From DASUPK01 sp963736685 (GTDB taxonomy: Bacteria > Actinomycetota > Thermoleophilia > Solirubrobacterales > 70-9): DNA of 64,000 bases. Below the pieces are notes generated by a model. It saw only the letters and a program-made list of their open reading frames with translations, ran no database searches and had not been told where the DNA came from. Shown here in pieces: positions 25,280 to 33,933 of this stretch. Both the position numbers and the translations under genes were made by a program. Position 1 is the stretch's first letter; each line of letters starts with the position of its first letter. The stretch covers positions 62,001-126,000 of the forward strand of contig CAVTPZ010000014.1 in assembly GCA_963736685.1 (NCBI GenBank). Reading direction: 5' to 3'.

Positions 25280-26319
25280 TAGGCGACGACCTCCGGCGCC
25301 TCGAGGCCGATTCGGCCGTCGACCTCGCGGAGCTGCTTCTTCTCCTGCGGGTCGAGCCAGCAGCGATCGGCATGGCCATTTGCCTTGGCAACGCGCTCTG
25401 TCAGGTCAGGAGGCTCCGAGCACTTCGCGAATGCATGAGGGCAGCGGGGCGCGAAGCGGCAGCCGGGCGGCGGCACCAGCAGCGAGGGCGGCTGCCCGCC
25501 GATCTGCGGCAGGCGATCCGGCCGTTCCTGGTCGAGGCGCGCGATCGAGCCGAGCAGACCCCAGGTGTACGGATGCTGCGGGTCATAGAAGATCTCGTCG
25601 AGCGATCCCTGCTCCACGATCTGCCCGGCGTACATGACCAGCACTCGGTCGGCGATCTCGGCGACCACGCCGAGGTCGTGGGTGATCAGGATGACCGACA
25701 GCCCGTGCTCCTGGTTCAGGTCCTGGAGCAGCTCGAGGATCTGGGCCTGGATCGTCACGTCGAGCGCCGTGGAGGGCTCGTCCGCGATCAGGACCGCGGG
25801 CTCCAGGGCGAGCGCCATCGCGATCATCGCCCGCTGGCGCATGCCGCCTGAGAACTCGAACGGATAGTGGTCAGCGCGCCTCTCCGCGTCCGGGATGCCG
25901 ACGGCCTTCAGGGAGTCCACGGCCTTCTTTCGCGCCGCCGCCTTGTCGAGGTCCCGGTGCGCCTGGATCGCCTCGATGATCTGGTCGCCGATCTTGTGGA
26001 CGGGATTGAACGAGGACATCGGGTCCTGGAAGACCATCGCGATCCGATCGCCGCGGATCGTCTCGAGCTCATCGTTGCTGGCGGTCGTGAGGTCCTTGCC
26101 CTGGTAGCGGACCGACCCGGAGATCCGCGCGTTGGTTCCCCGCGTCAGCCCGAGGATCGTCATCGCTGTCACGGACTTGCCGCAGCCGGACTCGCCGACG
26201 ATGCTCAGCACCTCGCCGGATTCCAGTGAGAACGAGACGCCGTCGACCGCGTGCACGGTCCCCTCGTCGGTCGCGAAGTCGACCTTCAGATCCTCGATCT
26301 CGAGCAGTGGTCCCGCCAT
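25279..26319 (-). CDS. dppD: Peptide ABC transporter ATP-binding protein (DppD-like)
   Basis: 346 residues. Walker A GESGCGKSVTAMTI, Q-loop region MVFQDPMSSFNPVHKIG, signature EFSGGMRQRAMIAMAL, Walker B VLIADEPSTALDVT and ITHDLGVVAEIADR. The C-terminal extension has CRFAPRCPHAFAKCSEP and a final Cys (DRCWLDP). DppD and DppF form the heterodimeric motor of dipeptide/oligopeptide importers. Nine bp separate it from the DppB-like permease gene upstream. Confidence 0.93.
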   Translation of the reverse strand: MAGPLLEIEDLKVDFATDEGTVHAVDGVSFSLESGEVLSIVGESGCGKSVTAMTILGLTRGTNARISGSVRYQGKDLTTASNDELETIRGDRIAMVFQDPMSSFNPVHKIGDQIIEAIQAHRDLDKAAARKKAVDSLKAVGIPDAERRADHYPFEFSGGMRQRAMIAMALALEPAVLIADEPSTALDVTIQAQILELLQDLNQEHGLSVILITHDLGVVAEIADRVLVMYAGQIVEQGSLDEIFYDPQHPYTWGLLGSIARLDQERPDRLPQIGGQPPSLLVPPPGCRFAPRCPHAFAKCSEPPDLTERVAKANGHADRCWLDPQEKKQLREVDGRIGLEAPEVVA

Positions 26320-26328
26320 CCGCTGGAC

Positions 26329-27279
26329 CTAGCCGCTCAGCCTGATCCGCGGGTCGAGGAACGCATAGATGATGTCCACGATGGCGCTCAGGACCACGAC
26401 GAAGAAGGCGCCGAACATCGTAATCACGAGCACCGGGGGCACATCCAGCTGCTGAATCGAGTTGGCGGCATACTGCCCGACCCCCTGGAGGTTGAAGACC
26501 GTCTCGGTCAGGATCGCGCCACCGCCGATCACCGCGGCGAAGTCGAGGCCGAAGAGCGAGACCACCGGGATCAGCGAGTTGCGGAGCACGTGGTGGATCA
26601 GGATCCGGCGCTCGCTCAGGCCCTTCGCCCTCGCCGTCCGGACGTAGTCCTCGTTGATCGTGTCGAGGATGTTCGACCTCAGGACCCTCGAGTAGAAGCC
26701 GATGAAGAGCACCGACAGCACGAACCAGGGCAGGATCAGATGCGTGAACCACCCCCACGGGTCCTGGGTGAACTTCACGTACCCGCCGGCCGGGAAGATC
26801 TGGACCTTGTAGGCGAGTAACCAGAGGACGAGCGCGCCGAGCAGGAAGACGGGCATCGACACCCCAATCAGCGCGAGCACGGTCAGGCTCGTATCGGTGA
26901 ACTTGCCGGCCTTCACCGCGCTGATCACGCCGAAGAGGATTCCGAAGCCCAACCAGATGATCCCGGCGCCGATCGCAAGCGAGAGGGTGGCCGGCAGGTC
27001 ACGCTTGATCTCATCCTCGACGTTGATCTGCTGCTGGTAGGAAACGATCGACCCGTCGAAGACCTTCCCCATGGTGATGAAGTACTGCTCGTAGATCGGC
27101 TTGTCGAAGCCCCAGTCCTTGGCGATCGCCGCGCGTGTCTCGGGCGTCGAGGTGCGCCCACCGAGCCGCACTGCCGGATCGCCGTTCGGGATCGCCTGGA
27201 AGATGAGGAAGGTGAGCACCGAGATCGCGAACAGCACCCCCACCATCGCGATCAGCCTTCGGACGATGAAGCGGGCCAT
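26329..27279 (-). CDS. dppB: Peptide ABC transporter permease (DppB-like)
   Basis: 316 residues with about six helices. The usual DppB start MARFIVRRLIAMVGVLFAISVLTFLIFQ is followed by a periplasmic loop. The EAA coupling motif region reads DYVRTARAKGLSERRILIHHVLRNSLIPVV. Ends LDPRIRLSG as in the family. It forms the channel with the DppC-like subunit, whose stop it meets with a one-base overlap at 27279. Confidence 0.93.
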   Translation of the reverse strand: MARFIVRRLIAMVGVLFAISVLTFLIFQAIPNGDPAVRLGGRTSTPETRAAIAKDWGFDKPIYEQYFITMGKVFDGSIVSYQQQINVEDEIKRDLPATLSLAIGAGIIWLGFGILFGVISAVKAGKFTDTSLTVLALIGVSMPVFLLGALVLWLLAYKVQIFPAGGYVKFTQDPWGWFTHLILPWFVLSVLFIGFYSRVLRSNILDTINEDYVRTARAKGLSERRILIHHVLRNSLIPVVSLFGLDFAAVIGGGAILTETVFNLQGVGQYAANSIQQLDVPPVLVITMFGAFFVVVLSAIVDIIYAFLDPRIRLSG

Positions 27280-28319
27280 CAGTGCTCGATGCGCACCTCG
27301 GCGCGCGGGTCGAGTGCGTCACGAACGCCGTCCCCGAAGACGTTGATCCCCAGCACGGCCAGGACGAGCATGCCTCCCGGGATCAGCGTGAGGTGCATCG
27401 CGCTCGGGATCAGGCGGATGCCGTCCCCGATCATCGTGCCCCAGGAGGGGTTCGGAGCCTGCACGCCGGCACCGAGGAAGGAGAGGGCCGCCTCGAGCAG
27501 GATCGCGTTGGCGATCATCAGCGGGATGAAGACAATGATGCTCGAGGCGATGTTGGGGAGGATCTCGCGGAACATGATCCGGAAGTTCCCGGCCCCCTGC
27601 GATCGCGCCGCCTCGACGAATTCCTTCTCACGCAGGCTCAGCACCTGGCCCCGCAGAGGCTTCGCCATGTACGGCACGTAGACCACGCCGATGATGATCG
27701 CCGGGATCCACAGGGACGCCCCGTTGACCGTGAATAAGCCGAAGTCGAGCCCGCCGACCGCGAGCGCGGTGCCGAGCGCGATGCCCAGCAGGATCACCGG
27801 GAAGGCCCAGATCAGGTCCATCGTCCGCGAGAGCACGCCGTCCAATGCCCCGCGGAAGTAGCCGCCGGTGAGCGCGACGATCGTGGCGAAGAAGCAGCTG
27901 ATGAAGGTCGCAATGAAGCCGATCTGCAGTGAGTTCCGGCCTCCGTAGAGCAACCGCACTGCGACATCACGGCCGTTCGAGTCGGCCCCCAGGAAGAATT
28001 TGCCCTTCCAAGTCGGACCGGTCGGGATCCCGCCGGGCGAGACGACATCCTTCCCGCCGACCGTGTCCGTGATGTGGTTCGCCGAGGGCGTCGTATGCGC
28101 GACGTGCTTCGCGTACAGCGGCGCGCACAGACAGAGGATCACGATCAACAGGAACATCGCCCCGAAGGCGAGGGCCGTCTTGTTGCGGCGCAGGCGGCGC
28201 GCGGCCAGCTTGTACGGGCCGACGCCCCCCTCGCCCTGGACCTCGCTCGCGCCCAGGGGCATCTCCGGCTCTAGTGCGGCCGGAACCCCCGGGCTCGGAG
28301 CGGTCGGATCTGCTGCCAT
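27279..28319 (-). CDS. dppC: Peptide ABC transporter permease (DppC-like)
   Basis: About 346 residues using the ATG at 28319 (MAADPTAPSPG); the frame is open ten more codons. A Pro/Gly-rich cytoplasmic lead is followed by the DppC helix (ALAFGAMFLLIVILCLCAPLYA), a periplasmic loop with FFLGADSNGRDV, and the EAA region EFVEAARSQGAGNFRIMFREILPNIASSIIV. Ends GVRDALDPRAEVRIEH, standard for DppC/OppC. About 60 bp separate it from the substrate-binding protein gene upstream. Confidence 0.92.
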   Translation of the reverse strand: MAADPTAPSPGVPAALEPEMPLGASEVQGEGGVGPYKLAARRLRRNKTALAFGAMFLLIVILCLCAPLYAKHVAHTTPSANHITDTVGGKDVVSPGGIPTGPTWKGKFFLGADSNGRDVAVRLLYGGRNSLQIGFIATFISCFFATIVALTGGYFRGALDGVLSRTMDLIWAFPVILLGIALGTALAVGGLDFGLFTVNGASLWIPAIIIGVVYVPYMAKPLRGQVLSLREKEFVEAARSQGAGNFRIMFREILPNIASSIIVFIPLMIANAILLEAALSFLGAGVQAPNPSWGTMIGDGIRLIPSAMHLTLIPGGMLVLAVLGINVFGDGVRDALDPRAEVRIEH

Positions 28320-28376
28320 TTCATCCTGGGGCGCCCTGGCGCGCCCCAATCGTCCTTTATCTCGGTTCTCGGTCTC

Positions 28377-30035
28377 TTACTTCAGTTCCCAGGTGCTCCA
28401 GTCGTTCAGGTAGGTCGGATGCACCTGCGCCGTATCGAAATTGATGCGGTCACTCATGAACTTCGGCACCTGCTCGGAGCCGTACACGGCCACGTATGCC
28501 TTCTTGGCGGTGTACTCGTCCAGTGCCTGCCACTGGCTCGCCACCGAGTCCAGCTGCGTCGACGGAACGTTCTCCAGCTTGGCGAGCTGCTGCTGGATGA
28601 ACGGATCGTTGACGTTGCCGTAATTCTCGTTGTTGACGGGCTGAATCGAGTTCGCATCGAGCAGCAGATAGAAGTCCGCCGGATTCGGGAAGTCCTGAAT
28701 CCAGTCGGCAAATCCCGTCTGCGGCGCGGTCTTCGCGTTCCCGATCGTCGGGAAGTAGGTCGTGTCCGAAATCAGCTTCGGAGTGGCCTTGTACCCGATC
28801 TTGTTCAGCAGGTCGGCGTAGTACTCGACGTACTGCGTCCGCGGCGCGCGCTGCTCGCCCCAGACGGTGACGGTCTGGCCCGCCGTGCCCGACTGCTGCA
28901 CGAGCTGCTGGGCCTTGGCGATGTCGCCGTTGCCATCAGCCGCGCCGTAGGGACAGGCGCTGTCCGGGTGCCCGACGATCCCCTCGGGGAGGAAGAAGCA
29001 CTCCGGCTGCAGGAATCCGCTGGCCAGGCGCTGCAGGGCCGGCCGGTCGATGGCGGTGTTGACCGCCTGGCGGGCCAGCTCGTTGTTGAACGGCGGGATC
29101 TCGACGTTCATGAAGAAGTAGAACGTCGACGGAATCGTCACCGGCTCGAAACGGTCGCTCGCCTGTGATTGGACCTGCGGCACGATAGACGGCGGCAGGG
29201 TGTCGCCGGCGTCGAAGTTGTCCGCCTGGTTGTTGAGGACCTGCTGGGCGGCCGTCTGGGTATTCGACTGGATCGTCACGTTGATCCGGTCGAGGTGACC
29301 CGTCGGGATGTCCGGAATGTTCAGGGCCGCGAACTTCGGGTTCTTGACGACGCTGAACGACTTGTTCGGGACGATGTCCGTGATCATGTACGGCCCGACG
29401 CCCGGGGGCATCGGGTCCTGGGTGACGGGCTGATCCGGCGTGCCGCACGGGACCAGGCCGAGCTCGGGGAACGCCAGCACGTTCGAGAACGCCCCGTAGG
29501 GATCCGCGAGCTGGATGGTGATCTTGCCCGTGGCATCGTCGGTCGCGATACCCGAGATGTCGTTGGCCTTGCCCTCGTCGAAGTCCGTTGCTCCCTCGAC
29601 GTTGTCGGTCACGAAGCTCTTACCGCCCCAGTTGACCTTGATCATGCGCTCGACCGTGCACTTGAAGTCGCTCGCCTTGACGGGCTGGCCGTTCGAGAAG
29701 ACGAGGCCCTTGCGAAGGGTCAGGGTGTAGGTCTTCTGGTCCGGCGAGATCTGCGGCAGGGCGGTGGCGAGGCCCGGAATGAGCTCGTTGCCGCCCGGCG
29801 CGTTCTCGTGCTTGTACGTGACCAGGGGCGTGTAGCTGATCCAGTTGGGCTCCGCCCCCTGGGTCGTGTACTCCTCCTGAGGATCGAGGTAGTCCGGCGC
29901 GGTGCCCATCAGGACCGTGGCCGTCCCTCCGTTCGACCCTCCCCCGCCACTGCTTCCGCCGCCGCAGGCCACGAGTCCTAGCCCCGCCAGCGCTGTAATA
30001 CATCCCAGCAGAAGCAGCCTTCCAAGCTTGCTCAC
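28377..30035 (-). CDS. Peptide-binding lipoprotein of ABC transporter (SBP family 5)
   Basis: 552 residues from GTG 30035, chosen because AAGGAGGAA sits just upstream and a lipoprotein signal (LLLLGCITALAGLGLVACGGG, lipobox LVAC) follows at once. A Gly/Ser-rich tether is followed by the SBP_bac_5 fold: YLDPQEEYTTQGAEPNW, LTLRKGLVFSNGQPVKASDF, VGPYMI, and FADWIQDFPNPADFYLLL. It captures peptides or similar substrates outside the membrane and delivers them to the DppBC-like permeases. It heads the cluster and has its own promoter-like region. Confidence 0.93.
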   Translation of the reverse strand: MSKLGRLLLLGCITALAGLGLVACGGGSSGGGGSNGGTATVLMGTAPDYLDPQEEYTTQGAEPNWISYTPLVTYKHENAPGGNELIPGLATALPQISPDQKTYTLTLRKGLVFSNGQPVKASDFKCTVERMIKVNWGGKSFVTDNVEGATDFDEGKANDISGIATDDATGKITIQLADPYGAFSNVLAFPELGLVPCGTPDQPVTQDPMPPGVGPYMITDIVPNKSFSVVKNPKFAALNIPDIPTGHLDRINVTIQSNTQTAAQQVLNNQADNFDAGDTLPPSIVPQVQSQASDRFEPVTIPSTFYFFMNVEIPPFNNELARQAVNTAIDRPALQRLASGFLQPECFFLPEGIVGHPDSACPYGAADGNGDIAKAQQLVQQSGTAGQTVTVWGEQRAPRTQYVEYYADLLNKIGYKATPKLISDTTYFPTIGNAKTAPQTGFADWIQDFPNPADFYLLLDANSIQPVNNENYGNVNDPFIQQQLAKLENVPSTQLDSVASQWQALDEYTAKKAYVAVYGSEQVPKFMSDRINFDTAQVHPTYLNDWSTWELK

Positions 30036-30058
30036 CCTGAGTTCCTCCTTGTAGTTGT

Positions 30059-30116
30059 CTCCCACTTGGGAGTGGATCCCAACCGGAGTCTTATACCTGT
30101 AAACGTGGATCGTCAA
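30059..30116 (-). promoter_or_regulatory. Putative promoter and palindrome before the peptide-transporter cluster
   Basis: Read on the minus strand, TTGACG (30116-30111) and TATAAG (30095-30090) resemble -35 and -10 boxes, but the 15-bp spacing is short of the optimal 17. Downstream, within the likely leader, CTCCCA-CT-TGGGAG (30059-30072) is a perfect 6-bp inverted repeat, a possible operator. No regulator gene is adjacent. Confidence 0.4.
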
Positions 30117-30152
30117 CCATCACGTCGGTGGATATTCGCCGTTCGGGCTGAC

Positions 30153-32777
30153 TCAGGTGGCGAGCTTGGCCTCGATGGCGTCACGTGCGGCCGAAAGCGC
30201 CTCGTCAAGCTTCGATGGATCGCGGCCCCCGGCCTGGGCGACGTTCTCGCGACCGCCGCCGCCCCCGCCGACGATCTGGGCGACCTCACGGATCACGTCG
30301 GCCGCCGAGATGCCCCGATCGGTGACGTCCTTGCTGAAGCTGGCGACCAAGGCCACCTTGTCGCCGTCCGCGCCACCGAGCACCACCGCGGCCTCGCCGG
30401 CCCGGGACTTGATCCGATCGGCGAGGTCGAGCAATGAGCGCTGGTCGGCGTCGTCTCCCCTGCCCACGAAGACCGTCACGCCCCCGATTCTCTGACCGGT
30501 GGCCGCCATCTCCTCGGCCCGCTTGGAGAGATCGGCCGAGCCCGCCTGCTTGGCGCTCTGCTCCAGCTCCGCGAGGCGATCGGCCAGCCGGCGGGCGCCC
30601 GCGACCGGGTCCTGCTCGGAGCCGACGATCCGCCCGATCTCGCTCAGGCTCCTCGACCGCGAGCGGAACCAGTCGATCGCCGCGGGGCCGGTGATCGCCT
30701 CGATCCGGCGGACGTTCGCCGCGCTCGATCCCTCGGAGGCGATCGCGAAGATCCCGATCTCGGCCGTGTTCGGGACGTGCGTGCCCCCACAGAGCTCGCG
30801 CGAGACGTCCTCGACCTCGACCACGCGCACCCAGTCCCCGTACTTCTCGCCGAACAGGGCCATCGCGCCGAGCTGCTCGGCGTCCATCCGCGACATCTCG
30901 AGTGCGCGAACGAAGTGGCTCTCCTTGATCCAGTCGTTGACGCGGTCGCCGACGTCGCGGAGCTCCTCGGTCGTCAGCGGGGCGCCGTGGGTGAAGTCGA
31001 AGCGGAGCTTGTCCGGGCGAACCGCCGAGCCCGCCTGGCGCACGTGCGTCCCGAGCCGTTCTCTCAGGGCCGCGTGCAGGAGGTGGGTCGCCGTGTGGTT
31101 CCGCATCGTCGCGAAGCGCGCCACGTGGTCGACCTCCGCCTCCACGCGTTCGCCGGCCTCCAGCCCGTCACTCGGCCCGTCAAGCTCGACCGCCTGGTCA
31201 TCGCCGATCCGGTAGACGTCGGCGACCTGGGCGCTCCCCCCCGCCCAGCGGACCTCGCCCACATCGGCGACCTGACCGCCACCCTCAGCGTAGAAGGGGC
31301 TCTCCTCGAGCTTGACCAGCGCCTTTCCGTTGTCTCCCTCGATCGCGAGCAGGCTGGTCTCGGCTCGCAGCTTCTCGTAGCCGACGAATCGCGAGGGCGG
31401 CGCCTCCGAGGCGAAGTTGAGCACGGCGCCGTGATGGTCCTCGGAGCCATGAGCCGTCGCGGTTCCCATCCGGGCACGGCTGCGCTGCTCCTCCATCAGC
31501 TCCTCGAAGCCCTCGTCGTCGACGGAGAGCCCTTCCTCGGCCAGCAGCTCCTTGGTGAGGTCGTACGGGAAGCCGTAGGTGTCGTGGAGCTTGAACGCGT
31601 CCTCCGCGTCGATCCAGGAGGTCCGGTCCTCGTGGGCATGACGGATCAGGTCCCGCACCATCTGCATGCCGCGGTCGAGCGTGCGGCCGAAGCTCGCCTC
31701 CTCGTCGTTGACCCAGCGCATGACCGTGTCCCGCTCGGCCTCCAGCTCCGGGTAGGCGGACCCGAGGATGTCCACCGCCTGCGCGGCGAATTTCTCCATG
31801 AACGGCGCCTCGAGCCCGAGCGAGCGGCCACGGTGGATCGCGCGGCGCATGATCCGGCGCAGGACGTAGCCGCGCTCCTCGTTCGAAGGCACCACGCCGT
31901 CGGCGATCATCGCCGCGGCGCCGCGAGAGTGATCGGCGAGGATGCGCATCGCGCGGGTCGTCGCGGCGTCCTGCGTGTAGGAGCGGCCCGACAGCTGCTC
32001 GGCCAGGTCGACGATCGGCCGCAGGGAGTCGATGTCGAAGACGGACTCGACTCCCTGGAGGACGGCCGCCATGCGCTCCAGTCCCATACCGGTGTCGATG
32101 CTCTTCATCGGCAACTCGCTGAGCGAGCCGTCCTGGCCGAGGTCGTAGGTCATGAAGACGTGGTTCCAATACTCGAGGTAGCGATCGGTGTCGTCGCCGG
32201 GCCGGTCGTCGGCGCGGCCGAACTCCGGGCCGCGGTCGAGATACATCTCCGAGCAGGGGCCACAGGGGCCGGTGTCACCGCCCTGCCAGAAGTTCTCGGA
32301 GCGCGGCAGCGCCACGATGCGCTCGTCGGGCACACCGATCGAGCGCCAGATCTCGATGGCCTCCTCGTCCGGACCGAGCCCAAGCTCCTCGTCGCCCTCG
32401 AAGACCGACACCCAGATCAGCTCGGGATCGAAGCCGAAGCCCTCCGTGGAGAGCTCCCACCCCCAGGCGATCGACTGGTCCTTGAAGTAGTCGCCGAAGC
32501 TCCAGTTGCCGAGCATCTCGAAGAAGGTGAGGTGGCGGGCGGTGTTGCCGACCTCGTCGATGTCGACCGTTCGGAAGCAGCGCTGGACGTCCGCGACGCG
32601 CGGAGCCGGCGGCTCGGCCTCCCCGCGGAAATACGGCTTGAAGGGCTGCATTCCCGCCGTGGTGAGGAGCACCGACGGGTCATCCACGGAAGGCACCAGT
32701 GACGCCGAGGGCACGATCCGATGGCCCCGCTCCTCGAAGAACGAGAGGTAGGTCCTGCGGATGTCTTCAGTCTTCAC
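30153..32777 (-). CDS. alaS: Alanyl-tRNA synthetase
   Basis: 874 residues from GTG 32777 (VKTEDIRRTYLSFFEERGH). Class II core: HRIVPSASLVP, TTAGMQPFKPYF, the N-terminal RCFRTVDIDEVGNTARHLTFFEMLGNWSF region (motif 2) and GMGLERMAAVLQG (motif 3). The editing domain carries HTATHLLHAALRE and CGGTHVPNT zinc ligands. The C-terminal DHHA1-type end has GGGGGGRENVAQAGG. Complete. A copy of the 79-bp dispersed repeat occupies its upstream region. Confidence 0.97.
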   Translation of the reverse strand: MKTEDIRRTYLSFFEERGHRIVPSASLVPSVDDPSVLLTTAGMQPFKPYFRGEAEPPAPRVADVQRCFRTVDIDEVGNTARHLTFFEMLGNWSFGDYFKDQSIAWGWELSTEGFGFDPELIWVSVFEGDEELGLGPDEEAIEIWRSIGVPDERIVALPRSENFWQGGDTGPCGPCSEMYLDRGPEFGRADDRPGDDTDRYLEYWNHVFMTYDLGQDGSLSELPMKSIDTGMGLERMAAVLQGVESVFDIDSLRPIVDLAEQLSGRSYTQDAATTRAMRILADHSRGAAAMIADGVVPSNEERGYVLRRIMRRAIHRGRSLGLEAPFMEKFAAQAVDILGSAYPELEAERDTVMRWVNDEEASFGRTLDRGMQMVRDLIRHAHEDRTSWIDAEDAFKLHDTYGFPYDLTKELLAEEGLSVDDEGFEELMEEQRSRARMGTATAHGSEDHHGAVLNFASEAPPSRFVGYEKLRAETSLLAIEGDNGKALVKLEESPFYAEGGGQVADVGEVRWAGGSAQVADVYRIGDDQAVELDGPSDGLEAGERVEAEVDHVARFATMRNHTATHLLHAALRERLGTHVRQAGSAVRPDKLRFDFTHGAPLTTEELRDVGDRVNDWIKESHFVRALEMSRMDAEQLGAMALFGEKYGDWVRVVEVEDVSRELCGGTHVPNTAEIGIFAIASEGSSAANVRRIEAITGPAAIDWFRSRSRSLSEIGRIVGSEQDPVAGARRLADRLAELEQSAKQAGSADLSKRAEEMAATGQRIGGVTVFVGRGDDADQRSLLDLADRIKSRAGEAAVVLGGADGDKVALVASFSKDVTDRGISAADVIREVAQIVGGGGGGRENVAQAGGRDPSKLDEALSAARDAIEAKLAT

Positions 32778-32792
32778 CGACCGCAGTCTAAG

Positions 32793-32871
32793 GACGGCTT
32801 CGCCATCAGATCGCGACCACAAGCGGCCGCCCCACATAAGTCGCTTCGGGCTTCGCCCTTCGCTCCAAAGT
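32793..32871 (+). repeat. 79-bp dispersed repeat, copy A
   Basis: Begins GACGGCTTCGCCATCA and ends CGCCCTTCGCTCCAAAGT. About 67 of 79 positions match, ungapped, the reverse complement of copy B at 41376-41454. Both copies fill gaps directly upstream of an aminoacyl-tRNA synthetase gene (alaS here, hisS there), but in opposite orientation relative to those genes. This argues for a mobile or REP-like element rather than a shared leader. Confidence 0.8.
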
Positions 32872-32889
32872 GGAGCGGCCTGGTGGTCG

Positions 32890-33855
32890 CTAGGGAATGA
32901 TCGCCGTGGTGACGTCGACCTTGCCGGTCAGCTTCTTGGCCTTGATCTTGAACCTGACGCGGCCCTTGTGGACGTGCGAGAGGTTGATCACCGCGTAGCT
33001 GGCGCCGCGGGTCTGCTTGGCCTTGATCCCCCCGCCGCGCCTCTTCGCGCTCTGGGCGAGCGCGGAGGAGTGGCCGCCACCGCCCTGCGTGAATCCGAAC
33101 ACCTGGATCTTGGATCCAGGCGTCCAGCTCGTGACTACCTGCGACGTGTTGCCATCGGCCGCGAACGACAGGCCCTTCACCTGACCCGTCTTCGTGAGCG
33201 TCTTGGTGATCTGGATCGGATCGGGCTCGCAGTTGATCCGGGCGTTGACGATCGCCGCCACGGTCCGAAGCTGAGCCGTGTTGGTGACGTTGAAGGGAGC
33301 CGGGCCGCCCGTGTCGGACGCGATCTGGCTGAGCACGGTCGGGTCCACGGTCCCAAAGCCGACCACGTAGGTCTTGATGTTCGGGCTCTTCCAGACGTTG
33401 GGATCAGGGTCGAAGTTCGGCGCCCCGTCGCTGAGGAAGATCCGGGCGTTGGCACTCGGATTCTGGCCGTTCGCCACGGTGAAGCCCTGCTCGTAGTCAG
33501 TTCCGCCGTTGTCGGCCTGGACCGCGTTGAGCGAGGACTTGATCGCGCCGAGGCTCGGCCCGATCGGGTTCGCCAGGAACAGGGGCACGGCGTCGCTTCC
33601 GAACTCGACCCCACCCATCCCCTTGTCGGGGTTGAGCGTCGCCAGGATGTTGACCATGTCGACGCGGAAGCGGTTGTCGTCCGTGAGGGACATCGAGCCG
33701 GAGTCGTCGATGATCGCCTCGAGGTTGTTGGCGACGGTGCAGTTCGGCAGCGGAGCCGCCCCGGCGCTCGAAGAGCCCCCCGCCGCCAGAACGGCGAGCA
33801 GGCCCACCAGCGAAGCGACCCCCGCCACCGCCTTGATCCTCGAATCGAAGTTCAT
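32890..33855 (-). CDS. Exported von Willebrand factor A domain protein
   Basis: 321 residues with a signal peptide (VASLVGLLAVLAAGGSSSAGA). The VWA domain begins NLEAIIDDSGSMSLTDDNRFRVD; DDSGSMS is the metal-ion-dependent adhesion site (DxSxS), with further ligands plausible in NGGTDYEQGF and IFLSDGAPNFD. Residues after about 220 form a separate beta-rich, Lys-rich domain ending KLTGKVDVTTAIIP. Likely a surface adhesion or protein-binding function; the partner is unknown. It stands between mnmA and alaS on the same strand. Confidence 0.87.
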   Translation of the reverse strand: MNFDSRIKAVAGVASLVGLLAVLAAGGSSSAGAAPLPNCTVANNLEAIIDDSGSMSLTDDNRFRVDMVNILATLNPDKGMGGVEFGSDAVPLFLANPIGPSLGAIKSSLNAVQADNGGTDYEQGFTVANGQNPSANARIFLSDGAPNFDPDPNVWKSPNIKTYVVGFGTVDPTVLSQIASDTGGPAPFNVTNTAQLRTVAAIVNARINCEPDPIQITKTLTKTGQVKGLSFAADGNTSQVVTSWTPGSKIQVFGFTQGGGGHSSALAQSAKRRGGGIKAKQTRGASYAVINLSHVHKGRVRFKIKAKKLTGKVDVTTAIIP

Positions 33856-33933
33856 TCTTCTCCCCCTCTTGTCTCCCGGGTCGTCGGATACGGCAGGGGC
33901 AACCTACTCCCGACAGCGGCGAAAGGGAAGCGA

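Noticed and set aside
30777..32702. 641-codon plus-strand open frame opposite alaS
   Set aside because: Antisense shadow of a clear synthetase gene in GC-rich DNA; Arg/Asp/Val-rich text with no family signal. The long frames opposite dxs (4257-6314), mltG (22427-23824) and the LuxR-type gene (51408-53288) were rejected for the same reason.
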